Assembly (NCBI RefSeq): GCF_008369125.1
Contig: NZ_VOAY01000006.1
Location: 62,001-126,000 of the forward strand
DNA: 64,000 nt
From: Allopusillimonas sp008369125
GTDB lineage: Bacteria > Pseudomonadota > Gammaproteobacteria > Burkholderiales > Burkholderiaceae_B
Reading direction: 5' to 3'
Below the pieces are notes generated by a model. The model saw only the letters and a program-made list of their open reading frames with translations. It had not been told where the DNA came from and ran no database searches. The position numbers were made by a program, and so were the translations under genes. Shown here one piece after another: positions 26,845 through 35,441 of the stretch (the first letter of the stretch is position 1; every line of letters starts with the position of its first letter).

Positions 26845-26934
26845 AAAAAAGCCATCCCGTGGTGAACTGCACCCTAAAAGCTGGATACCATTCCAAGTTT
26901 CAGGTGCGGCTCAGTAGCCACGGGATAGCTTTTT
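26845..26934. repeat. Nested palindrome: bidirectional terminator stem enclosing two IS-like ends
   Basis: Outer arms at 26845-26862 and 26918-26934 (AAAAAGC-ATCCCGTGG against CCACGGGAT-GCTTTTT) differ at one position and lie between the convergent slam and typA genes. They look like a shared terminator. Inside them, 26863-26885 and the complement of 26892-26913 are near copies of each other, both of form TGA-C-GCACC...TGGA. This resembles terminal repeats of IS3-family elements placed head to head with only six bases between. The mobile-element reading is inference. Confidence 0.55.
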
Positions 26935-26985
26935 GTTCTACGACAGGCGATTTTCAACAACCTGCCCTGCTACGACTCGATGTTA

Positions 26986-28803
26986 CTAATCTTCGCGAGA
27001 TGCGCGGCGACGCTCATGCTCTTGCAAATAGCGCTTGCGCAGACGCATAGACTTGGGCGTTACTTCGACCAGCTCATCATCTGAAATGAACTCGACGGCG
27101 TACTCCAATGTAAGCTGTATAGGCGTAACCAAGTCAATGTGCTCATCTTTACCCGATGAGCGCACGTTCGTCAGCTTCTTTTCTTTGATGGGGTTGACCA
27201 CCAAGTCATTTTCACGACTATGGATACCGATAATCATGCCTTCATACACAGGGTCTTGCGGTGACACAAACATACGGCCACGTTCTTGCAGCTTCCATAA
27301 TGCATAAGCTACTGCCGTGCCGTTATCCTGGCTGATGAGTACGCCATTACGACGCTCGCCGAGGCCGCCTTCGCGTACAGGAGCATAATCGTCAAAAACG
27401 TGACTCATAAGCCCCGTGCCGCGGGTAAGCGTCATGAACTCACCCTGAAAACCGATAAGACCACGCGCAGGAATACGGTACTCAAGGCGGGTACGACCAC
27501 GACCATCCGCCGCCATATCGAGCAGATCGCCCTTGCGTCGGCCGAGTTCTTCCATGACACCACCCTGGTGCCCGTCTTCGACGTCTACCGTGAGCAGCTC
27601 GTACGGCTCAAGCTTGACACCATTTTCTTCTTTGTACACAACGCGTGGGCGGGAAACAGCCAGCTCGTAGCCTTCGCGACGCATGTTTTCAATCAGAATC
27701 GTCAAATGGAGTTCGCCGCGCCCGCTGACTTCAAACACCTTGTCATCGTCTGTGTCTTTAACGCGTAGTGCCACGTTGGATTTGAGTTCGCGGTCAAGAC
27801 GGTCGCGCAGTTGACGGCTGGTTACGAACTTGCCCTCACGCCCTGCCAGTGGCGACGTATTGACCATGAAGTTCATGGACAGGGTAGGTTCGTCAATGCG
27901 CAGCATAGGCAGCGCGTCGGGGTGGTTTGGATCCATCAGCGTGCAGCCAATGCCGATTTCTTCCAAGCCATTGATCAGCACAATATCGCCGGCCAAAGCT
28001 TCATCAACCTGAACACGCTCCAGGCCTTGAAACTTAAGCACCTGGTTGACCCGGCCCTTAAAGGGCTTGGCATCAGGACCAAACTGCCCGATCACGTCTT
28101 GGCCAGGGCTGAGGCGACCGCGATTAATACGGCCAATGCCGATCTTGCCCACGTACGAGCTGTAGTCCAGCGAAATAATCTGCATCTGCAGAGGACCATC
28201 GGGATCATCTTCGCGTTGGGGCACGTAGTTGAGAATGGTGTCAAACAGCGGGCGCATGTTGCCTTCGCGCACAGTGTCGGTCAGCCCGGCGTAACCAGCC
28301 AGGCCGGATGCATAGATAACCGGAAAATCAAGCTGTTCTTCGGTTGCGCCAAGCTTGTCGAAAAGGTCAAAGGTTGCATTGACGACGAAATCAGGGCGTG
28401 CGCCCGGACGATCAATTTTGTTGACCACCACGATAGGCTTGAGGCCCAGCGCCAGTGCTTTGCGTGTCACGAAACGCGTTTGCGGCATAGGCCCTTCTAC
28501 GGCATCAACTAGCAGCACAACGCCGTCAACCATGGACAGCACTCGCTCGACTTCACCACCAAAGTCAGCGTGCCCCGGGGTGTCAATGATGTTGATATGC
28601 GTGCCTTCGTATTGGACCGCACAGTTCTTCGACAGAATGGTAATACCGCGCTCACGTTCGATATCGCCTGAGTCCATAACACGTTCAGAAATGTGCTGGT
28701 TGTCGCGGAAAGTGCCGGACTGACGCAGAAGCTGGTCGACAAGCGTAGTCTTGCCGTGATCGACGTGGGCAATAATGGCCACATTACGCAATGCGCGATT
28801 CAT
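26986..28803 (-). CDS. typA: Ribosome-associated GTPase TypA/BipA
   Basis: A 605-residue translational GTPase. Seen: P-loop AHVDHGKTTLVDQLL at the N-terminus, DTPGHADFGGEVERVL, and NKIDRPGARPDFV. The EF-G-like domains III and V and the TypA-specific C-terminal region (LIGIHSRENDLVVNPIKEKKLTNVR) follow. It assists 50S assembly at low temperature and stress responses. It is the last gene of the rimP-to-typA run, overlapping truB by 4 bp, which indicates translational coupling. Confidence 0.98.
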   Translation of the reverse strand: MNRALRNVAIIAHVDHGKTTLVDQLLRQSGTFRDNQHISERVMDSGDIERERGITILSKNCAVQYEGTHINIIDTPGHADFGGEVERVLSMVDGVVLLVDAVEGPMPQTRFVTRKALALGLKPIVVVNKIDRPGARPDFVVNATFDLFDKLGATEEQLDFPVIYASGLAGYAGLTDTVREGNMRPLFDTILNYVPQREDDPDGPLQMQIISLDYSSYVGKIGIGRINRGRLSPGQDVIGQFGPDAKPFKGRVNQVLKFQGLERVQVDEALAGDIVLINGLEEIGIGCTLMDPNHPDALPMLRIDEPTLSMNFMVNTSPLAGREGKFVTSRQLRDRLDRELKSNVALRVKDTDDDKVFEVSGRGELHLTILIENMRREGYELAVSRPRVVYKEENGVKLEPYELLTVDVEDGHQGGVMEELGRRKGDLLDMAADGRGRTRLEYRIPARGLIGFQGEFMTLTRGTGLMSHVFDDYAPVREGGLGERRNGVLISQDNGTAVAYALWKLQERGRMFVSPQDPVYEGMIIGIHSRENDLVVNPIKEKKLTNVRSSGKDEHIDLVTPIQLTLEYAVEFISDDELVEVTPKSMRLRKRYLQEHERRRASRED

Positions 28804-29555
28804 AAAGGTTCCTCTTGTTTGGTAGAAGCGGGGGCCAGGCCTGCAGGCAAGGCGTCCAGCGGTATCAGTACGGTTTTGGGGTCGGGCATGGCCTGCAGGG
28901 CCTCCAGAGCGACGGCATCATCGAGGCGAAAAGGCCCTACGATGGTACGTCGCAATGCCTTGAGGTGAGCATGACAACCCAGCGCTCGGCCAATGTCTTG
29001 GGCGAGCGTGCGTATGTAGGTGCCCTTGCTGCACTCGACGACTATGTCTGCCTCGAGACCCTCAAACCGCAGCAGGTCGAGCCGGTGAATAGAAATTTTT
29101 CTCGGCTCGCGTTCAAGTTCTATGCCCTGGCGCGCATACTCGTACAAAGGCTTGCCATCTCGCTTGAGCGCTGAATACATGGGCGGGATCTGCTCGATCT
29201 CACCCCGGAAAGCCCCCAATGCCGCCTCGAAAGTTTCGGCGTCGACGTTTATGGCCTCTGGTGGCGTGGTCGCCACGACATTGCCGGTAAGATCGCCGCT
29301 GTCGGTTTCTTCGCCCAGTTGCACGGTTGCCACGTAGGTTTTATCAGCCTCAAGCATCTTGCTTGAGATTTTGGTGGCACGGCCCAGACAGCACACCAAC
29401 AGCCCGGTCGCAAAGGGATCGAGCGTACCTGTGTGTCCTGCTTTGCGTGCATCCAGCGCGCGCTTGGCGCGCTGCAGGGCGTGATTGCTGGACAGGCCTA
29501 CAGGTTTGTCCAGCAACAGGACACCGTCGAGCATCTGCCCGCGTCGGGAAGCCAT
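28800..29555 (-). CDS. truB: tRNA pseudouridine(55) synthase TruB
   Basis: A 251-residue enzyme that makes pseudouridine 55 in the T-loop of tRNAs. Seen: GVLLLDKPVGLSSNHALQRAKR, catalytic Asp46 in the GHTGTLDPFATG motif, and VECSKGTYIRTLAQDIG. It is somewhat shorter than E. coli TruB (314 residues) because the C-terminal PUA region is reduced. It lies between rbfA and typA. Confidence 0.96.
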   Translation of the reverse strand: MASRRGQMLDGVLLLDKPVGLSSNHALQRAKRALDARKAGHTGTLDPFATGLLVCCLGRATKISSKMLEADKTYVATVQLGEETDSGDLTGNVVATTPPEAINVDAETFEAALGAFRGEIEQIPPMYSALKRDGKPLYEYARQGIELEREPRKISIHRLDLLRFEGLEADIVVECSKGTYIRTLAQDIGRALGCHAHLKALRRTIVGPFRLDDAVALEALQAMPDPKTVLIPLDALPAGLAPASTKQEEPL

Positions 29556-29588
29556 CGTTTTAAACGTCCTTGATATAAACGACAGCCC

Positions 29589-29996
29589 TTACGGCTGTTC
29601 GTCGGGGTCCTCGGGAACCGAGGGCTTGAAGGGCTCGTCGGGGCGATTGGCCCGATCGATCAGTTGCGACAGTGCAAGGCCACGAGCAAGCTGGTCATCG
29701 TGAATGAATCGCAGCGTGGGAACCGTATGAATGTGCAGCAGTTTGAACAGCAATGAGTGAAGCCATCCGGCTTTCTCGGTAAGCGCGGCTGTAGCGGCCT
29801 CGGGCTCGGCGCCCATGACGCTGAAATATACCTTGGCATGGGCGTAGTCGGCTGAAAGGTCTACACCTGTCAGCGTAATAAGCCCAGCACGCGAGACATC
29901 TAGCTCGCGTTGGATGAGGATGGCCAGATCCTTCTGAATCTGGTCAGCCAGCCGGGTGTTGCGGCCCGTAGTGGGCCTGGATTTATGTTTACCCAT
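29589..29996 (-). CDS. rbfA: Ribosome-binding factor A
   Basis: A 135-residue KH-like protein required for late 30S maturation of the 16S 5' end. Seen: RLADQIQKDLAILIQRELDVSRAGLITLTGVDLSADYAHAKVYFSVMG, then LHIHTVPTLRFIHDDQLARG. The C-terminal tail is Pro/Glu-rich. It starts 3 bp after the infB stop and is tightly coupled to it. Confidence 0.97.
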   Translation of the reverse strand: MGKHKSRPTTGRNTRLADQIQKDLAILIQRELDVSRAGLITLTGVDLSADYAHAKVYFSVMGAEPEAATAALTEKAGWLHSLLFKLLHIHTVPTLRFIHDDQLARGLALSQLIDRANRPDEPFKPSVPEDPDEQP

Positions 29997-29999
29997 GAT

Positions 30000-32900
30000 T
30001 TATAGCGTCCGGGCAATCTCTTTGATTTCGAAGAATTCGAGCTGGTCACCCACCTGAATGTCGTTGTTGCCTTTAAGGGTAAGACCACAGTCGAAGCCAG
30101 ACTTGACCTCTTTGACGTCATCCTTGAAGCGGCGCAGCGACTCGAGCGAACCCGTCCACTGCACAACGTGGTTACGCAACAGGCGCAGTTGCGCGTCACG
30201 ACGCACAAAGCCATCAGTAACCATGCAACCAGCGATATTGCCGATACGGGAAACGCTGTAGACCTCGCGGATCTCAGCTGTACCAATGACTTCTTCGCGC
30301 TTTTCGGGTGCCAGCATGCCTGACAGGGCATTACGTACTTCGTCAACCGCATCGTAAATGATGTTGTAGTAACGGAGATCGACACCGTTGTGCTCGGCCA
30401 ATTTTCTGGCGCTTAGCTCTGCACGTACATTAAACCCGATGACAACGGCGTTGGAAGCAATGGCCAGGTTGACGTCGCTTTCGGAGATGCCACCGACCGC
30501 AGCATGAACGACCTGCACGCGCACTTCGTCAGTAGACAGCTTGACCAGCGAACTAACCAGCGCCTCCTGCGAGCCCTGCACGTCAGTTTTGACGATGAGC
30601 GCAAGGGTTTGCATGCCGTCGCCCAGGTTATCAAACATGGACTCGAGTTTGGCTGCCTGCTGGCGTGCCAGCTTGACATCACGGAACTTGCCCTGGCGGA
30701 AAAGCGCGATTTCGCGTGCTTTACGGTCGTCAGACATGACGATGACTTCGTCCCCGGCCGCTGGCACTTCGGTAAGACCCTGAATTTCGACCGGCATGGA
30801 CGGGCCCGCACTGTTGACAGGCTTGCCCAGCTCGTTGAGCATGGCGCGCACACGACCGTAGCTGGCACCAGCGAGCAAGGCGTCGCCACGATTCAGCGTA
30901 CCGCTTTGCACCAATACGGTTGCTACCGGACCACGTCCCTTGTCAAGACGTGCTTCGATGACAATACCCTTGGCAGGTGCGTCGATAGGTGCCTTGAGCT
31001 CGAGGATTTCAGCCTGAAGCAATACGTTTTCGAGCAAATCATCAATGCCCTGCCCGGTTTTGGCGGACACACCGATAAATGGTACGTCACCGCCGTACTC
31101 TTCTGGCACGACTTGTTCAGCCACCAGTTCTTGCTTGACGCGCTCGGGGTTACCCTCGGGCTTGTCGATTTTGGTAATTGCCACGACCATAGGCACGTTG
31201 GCAGCCTTGGCGTGATGGATGGCTTCTTTGGTTTGCGGCATGACGCCGTCGTCGGATGCCACCACCAGAATGACAATGTCGGTTGCCTTAGCACCACGCG
31301 CACGCATGGCCGTAAAAGCCTCGTGACCCGGGGTGTCAAGAAACGTAACCATGCCACGTTCGGTTTTGACGTTGTAGGCGCCGATGTGCTGGGTAATGCC
31401 GCCGGCTTCACCGGTTGCCACTTTGGTGCGACGTATGAAGTCAAGCAACGAGGTTTTACCGTGATCAACGTGACCCATAACGGTAACTACTGGCGCTCTC
31501 GGCAGGGATTCAGCCTCGGGCCCTTCAACAGTGTCGAGGAAGGCTTCAGGGTCGTCAAGCTTGGCTGCAATGGCAGTGTGCCCTAATTCTTCGACCAAAA
31601 TCATGGCCGTTTCCTGGTCGAGCACCTGGTTAATGGTAACCATTTGCCCAAGCTTCATAAGATGCTTGATGACCTCGGAAGCCTTAACCGCCATTTTGTG
31701 GGCCAGATCGGCCACAGTAATGGTTTCGGGCACGTGAACTTCGCGCACGATGAGTTCGACCGGCTGAATTTCTTTGCGCTCGACCTGCGCGTTGCGACCT
31801 CGACCGCGCGCACCCTTGCCTTTGGCACCTTTGCCGGCCTTGCCAGCGCCCGCACGCCAGCCGTCTCGACTAGGTGCTGCGGGAGGTGCGTCAACCTTGG
31901 CGGGTGCTTTCTTGCGCCCACTGTCGTTCCAGGACGAGGCAACTTCGGTTGCCTTGATGGTTTTTTTGACGTCAGTGGTTTTGGTGTCTTTCTTGGCGCC
32001 CTTGGCACCGGCAGGTTTATGCAACGTACCCGAAATACCACCGGCCTCTGGCTCCGGCGCTTTTAGCACCTTGCGTGGGCGATGGAGCATTTCGCGTAGC
32101 GCCGCTGCCTCAGCCTCGGCAGCGCGACGTGCGCGCTCGCGGTCTGGGTCAACGGCCGACGCAGCACTGACGGGCGGACCTGCTCTGCGAGCGTTCTGCT
32201 TGCGCGGGTTTGCTGCAGCAGGCTTGGCGGCACTGGCGGATTCTGTAGCGGGCTTGTCTTGCGACACTTTATTGTCTTTGTCAGGTGTATGGGCGGCAGA
32301 CGAATCGGCCACAACCGGCTTTGCTTGCTGGGCTGGCTTATCTTCAGCCACAGGCGACGGTGCAGACGCCGTTGCTACCTCTGGTGTTGAACCGGAGGTG
32401 CTTTCGGCGGACGCGCTGTCAGCGTTGGCAACGGGCTGGGCCTGATCGGTCGCCGGGACGGACCCATCGGCAACCGACGGTGTAGCGACGACGGGCTCAG
32501 ATGGCTGGGTGGCGACAGGCTCAGGCTTGCTTTCGGAAGCTGTGGGCTCAGACGCCTGCACGGGCTCTTCTGCTTTAGGCGCATCGTTGACAGCCGCATC
32601 AGCGGATGTAGGCTCAACCACGTTGTCAGCAGAGGCAGGTGCGCCAGATACCGATGCGACAGGTGCCACAGACGCGGGAACAGTTGCGGACGAAGATTCG
32701 GACGTGGCTGGTTGCGCAACGACTTCGTCTTGGTCAGCAGCGGCCTCTGCAACAAGCTCGGCTGGATCACGCTTGACGAATACGCGCTTTTTGCGCACTT
32801 CGACCTGAATCGTGCGCGAGCGGCCGGAGCCGTCCGCTTGCCTGATTTCAGAGGTTTGGCGGCGTGTAAGCGTAATCTTCTTGCCCTCGCTGCCGCCGTG

Positions 32901-33059
32901 GGAACGGCGCAACGACTCAAGCAGTTTCGCCTTGTCCGCGTCGGTGACGACATCGTCGACCGACTTCAGTTCAATGCCTGCCCCACGCAGCTGCTCAAGC
33001 AGCGCGTTGGCGGGCATTTTCAGTTCATCAGCGAACTGGGCGACGGTGTTACTCGGCAT
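30000..33059 (-). CDS. infB: Translation initiation factor IF-2
   Basis: A 1019-residue IF-2. A short N-terminal IF2_N domain (VAQFADELKMPANALLEQL) and a second IF2-associated block (about residues 55-95) precede a roughly 230-residue Ala/Ser/Pro/Glu-rich disordered linker. A second IF2_N (TITVADLAHKMAVKASEVIKHLM) comes next. The GTPase core then carries VVTVMGHVDHGKTSLLDFIR, FLDTPGHEAFTAMRARG and ITKIDKPEGNPERVK. The long linker is usual for betaproteobacterial IF-2. It recruits fMet-tRNA to the 30S subunit; the initiator tRNA gene is also in this window. Confidence 0.98.
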   Translation of the reverse strand: MPSNTVAQFADELKMPANALLEQLRGAGIELKSVDDVVTDADKAKLLESLRRSHGGSEGKKITLTRRQTSEIRQADGSGRSRTIQVEVRKKRVFVKRDPAELVAEAAADQDEVVAQPATSESSSATVPASVAPVASVSGAPASADNVVEPTSADAAVNDAPKAEEPVQASEPTASESKPEPVATQPSEPVVATPSVADGSVPATDQAQPVANADSASAESTSGSTPEVATASAPSPVAEDKPAQQAKPVVADSSAAHTPDKDNKVSQDKPATESASAAKPAAANPRKQNARRAGPPVSAASAVDPDRERARRAAEAEAAALREMLHRPRKVLKAPEPEAGGISGTLHKPAGAKGAKKDTKTTDVKKTIKATEVASSWNDSGRKKAPAKVDAPPAAPSRDGWRAGAGKAGKGAKGKGARGRGRNAQVERKEIQPVELIVREVHVPETITVADLAHKMAVKASEVIKHLMKLGQMVTINQVLDQETAMILVEELGHTAIAAKLDDPEAFLDTVEGPEAESLPRAPVVTVMGHVDHGKTSLLDFIRRTKVATGEAGGITQHIGAYNVKTERGMVTFLDTPGHEAFTAMRARGAKATDIVILVVASDDGVMPQTKEAIHHAKAANVPMVVAITKIDKPEGNPERVKQELVAEQVVPEEYGGDVPFIGVSAKTGQGIDDLLENVLLQAEILELKAPIDAPAKGIVIEARLDKGRGPVATVLVQSGTLNRGDALLAGASYGRVRAMLNELGKPVNSAGPSMPVEIQGLTEVPAAGDEVIVMSDDRKAREIALFRQGKFRDVKLARQQAAKLESMFDNLGDGMQTLALIVKTDVQGSQEALVSSLVKLSTDEVRVQVVHAAVGGISESDVNLAIASNAVVIGFNVRAELSARKLAEHNGVDLRYYNIIYDAVDEVRNALSGMLAPEKREEVIGTAEIREVYSVSRIGNIAGCMVTDGFVRRDAQLRLLRNHVVQWTGSLESLRRFKDDVKEVKSGFDCGLTLKGNNDIQVGDQLEFFEIKEIARTL

Positions 33060-33127
33060 TCGACTCTCTCTTGCTTTCTACAGCTCTTATTCAATAAACA
33101 CACCCTGACTCATATGTTGCATATGCG

Positions 33128-34612
33128 TCAGGCCTCGTCGTCAAACCAATGGGCCCGGGCGCGAATGATAATTTGACCAGCTTCTTCTTCTGAGACACCG
33201 ATCATTTCGACCAGCTCGTCGGCGGCCAGCTCGGCCAAATCATCAAGGGTAAGGACTTTATTTTCAGCCAGCTTTGAAATGAACTCTGGCGTCAGGCCCT
33301 CGACCTCGCGCAAATCTTTGGCGACGGTCTGTACCCGCTCTTCCTGGGCAATGGCTTCGGTGAGCAAGGCGTTGCGTGCGCGGGTACGCAGCTCGTTGAT
33401 CGTATCTTCGTCGAAGGCTTCGATTTCGAGCAGCTCCTGGAGCGGCACGTAGGCGATCTCTTCAAGCCCGGTAAAGCCCTCGTCGATAAGGATATCGGCG
33501 ACTTCCTCATCGACATCGAGCCTGCTAATAAAGGTTTGACGTAATACTGTGCGCTCTTCATCCTGGCGACTCTGGCTTTCTTCGGGCGTCATGATGTTGA
33601 TCTGCCAACCGGTAAGCTCTGAAGCCAGGCGCACGTTTTGCCCACGGGCACCAATGGCCTTGGGCAGGTTTTCGGCGTCGACCACGACATCCATGGCGTG
33701 TTTGTCTTCGTCGACGACGATGGACTCAACATTCGCCGGTGCAAGCGCGCCAATGACGAATTCGGCGGGGTCATCTGCCCACAGCACGATATCGACCTGC
33801 TCGCCACCAAGCTCATTACGCACTGCCGTGACGCGCGAACCACGCATACCGACGCAGGTGCCGATAGGATCGATGCGCTTGTCATAAGCCACCACGGCAA
33901 TCTTGGCGCGAACGCCCGGATCCCGCGCTGCCGCTTTGATATCAAGCAGGCCTTGTTCCATTTCGGGCACTTCGTTTTCGAAGAGCTGGCGAATGAACTC
34001 GGGCGCGGTACGTGACAGAATAACCTGCTGACCACGCGCAGCATGATCAACCTTGAGCACCCAGGCGCGGATACGATCGCCGACGCGGATGTTTTCTTTA
34101 GGGATCATCTCGCTGCGCGGCAGCCTGGCTTCAATTTTGCCGGTTTCGATAATGGCATCGCCTTTATCCATGCGCTTGACGCTGCCTGAAACGATATTTT
34201 CGCCACGCTCAAGGAAATCGTTGAGTACCTGCTCGCGCTCGGCATCGCGAATTCTTTGCAAAATAGCCTGCTTGGCCGCCTGGGCGCCGATACGACCGAA
34301 CTCTTCAGGCTCGAGCGACTCTTCGATGTATTCACCGACCTCAATACCAGGCACGATTTCTTGGGCGTCGGAACACATTTCTTGACGGTCAGGCTCTTGC
34401 AAACCCTCTTCGTCAGGAACGACAAGCCAGCGGCGATAGCCTTCATGCTCACCCGTCGCGCGGTCTATGGTTACCCGTATATCGGCGTCATCCGTGAAGC
34501 GCTTTTTCATCGCAGAAGCGAGGGCGCTCTCAAGCGCACCGAAAACAACTTCGGGCTCCACGTTTTTTTCACGCGCTAAGGCGTCAACCAGTAAAAGAAT
34601 TTCGCGACTCAT
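33128..34612 (-). CDS. nusA: Transcription termination/antitermination protein NusA
   Basis: A 494-residue protein. The N-terminal RNA polymerase-binding domain begins REILLLVDALAREKNVEPEVVFGALESAL. An S1 domain (GENIVSGSVKRMDKGDAIIE) and two KH domains (DPIGTCVGMRGSRVTAVRNELGGEQVDIV and AIGARGQNVRLASELTGWQINI) follow. Two acidic C-terminal helix-hairpin-helix repeats end with EEEAGQIIIRARAHW. Full length. It overlaps rimP by 4 bp. Confidence 0.98.
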   Translation of the reverse strand: MSREILLLVDALAREKNVEPEVVFGALESALASAMKKRFTDDADIRVTIDRATGEHEGYRRWLVVPDEEGLQEPDRQEMCSDAQEIVPGIEVGEYIEESLEPEEFGRIGAQAAKQAILQRIRDAEREQVLNDFLERGENIVSGSVKRMDKGDAIIETGKIEARLPRSEMIPKENIRVGDRIRAWVLKVDHAARGQQVILSRTAPEFIRQLFENEVPEMEQGLLDIKAAARDPGVRAKIAVVAYDKRIDPIGTCVGMRGSRVTAVRNELGGEQVDIVLWADDPAEFVIGALAPANVESIVVDEDKHAMDVVVDAENLPKAIGARGQNVRLASELTGWQINIMTPEESQSRQDEERTVLRQTFISRLDVDEEVADILIDEGFTGLEEIAYVPLQELLEIEAFDEDTINELRTRARNALLTEAIAQEERVQTVAKDLREVEGLTPEFISKLAENKVLTLDDLAELAADELVEMIGVSEEEAGQIIIRARAHWFDDEA

Positions 34613-35097
34613 CGCTTCTTACCCTTGAAATCAAGAATGGGATCTAGTTTGGCACGATCGACATCTTCGAAGGTGAAATTAAGCACACTTTCTTGGCCTG
34701 ACTTCGCGTCGAGCTCAAGCTCGAATTCGGGGGTGGCCGGAGCATCGGCACCCTGCTCTTCGGGTGCGCGCAATATGCCCTTAAACACCTTGCGGTTATC
34801 AATAGGCTCACGCAGCTTGACTTCAACATGCTCGCCATCAAACCGGAAAAAGTCTGCCAGACGTTTCAGAGGACGGTCAGTACCCGGAGAGCCAACCTCA
34901 AGACGCTGATAATCGATGTTTTCCACCTCGAACACACGCGACAGCTGCCGTGAAACAAGCTCGCAGTCTTCTATGCGTACACCTTCGGGGCGATCAATTG
35001 TCACAAGCAGCAACCCCAGGGGCGCGCGCTCGACGTCAACCAGCTCGATATCGATGCCGGCCAGTGCCTCTTGTGTCAAAGCAAATATATCTGCCAT
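34609..35097 (-). CDS. rimP: Ribosome maturation factor RimP
   Basis: A 162-residue protein with the RimP N-terminal domain (LAGIDIELVDVERAPLGLLLVTIDRPEGVRIEDCELVSRQLS and LEVGSPGTDRPLKR) and a C-terminal SH3-like domain. It is needed for 30S maturation. The ATG at 35095-35097 (MADIFAL) is chosen over a TTG three codons upstream that would fall against the hairpin T-run. It is the first gene of the rimP-nusA-infB-rbfA-truB-typA run. Confidence 0.95.
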   Translation of the reverse strand: MADIFALTQEALAGIDIELVDVERAPLGLLLVTIDRPEGVRIEDCELVSRQLSRVFEVENIDYQRLEVGSPGTDRPLKRLADFFRFDGEHVEVKLREPIDNRKVFKGILRAPEEQGADAPATPEFELELDAKSGQESVLNFTFEDVDRAKLDPILDFKGKKR

Positions 35098-35104
35098 AAA
35101 ATCC

Positions 35105-35135
35105 AAAAAAAAGTGGGCGGTATGCCCCAGCCCAC
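35105..35135 (-). terminator. Terminator-like hairpin in the rimP leader (possible attenuator)
   Basis: On the minus strand GTGGGC and GCCCAC (35130-35135 with 35113-35118) form a stem that is followed directly by eight T residues (35112-35105), then the rimP start 7 bases on. Its position inside the leader, after about 300 bp without any gene, fits premature termination. Rfam describes a rimP-leader attenuator in enterobacteria; equivalence here is inference. Confidence 0.65.
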
Positions 35136-35441
35136 TAATATCGCATCACGGAGCACTGATCGGGCGTGTGCAAGCCGCCTGGCGGCTTGGAATAGCCAGC
35201 TGTTGCGCCTTAACCCAATCAGTACGAAAATTACCCTGACGCATTCGAAAATGTGCCGCTACTATTGTTAGCCCAGGTTGCCCCCAAACAAAAACAATAT
35301 AGCTGTAAAGCCCTATATTCTAACAGAGATTCGGAATTTTTCCTGTTATGTCTAGACCTTACGGGCAAAAAGCAACAGTAAACGGCCTTTATACCTGCTT
35401 TTATACAAGCAGAAACCGCAGCACAGGCATCGGCCGCGCCT
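35136..35441. other. Gene-free region upstream of rimP
   Basis: These 306 bp lie between rimP and the 3' end of the P450 gene, both on the minus strand. They contain a perfect 8-bp hairpin (CAAGCCGC/GCGGCTTG, 35171-35189) without a T-run, and AT-rich sequence around 35285-35325 suited to a promoter. No convincing -35/-10 pair was found. No open reading frame of note is present. If transcribed, this would be the leader ahead of the terminator-like hairpin. Confidence 0.5.

Noticed and set aside
30504..31586. Long plus-strand frame opposite infB
   Set aside because: Shadow frame from the codon pattern of infB; no independent protein signature.
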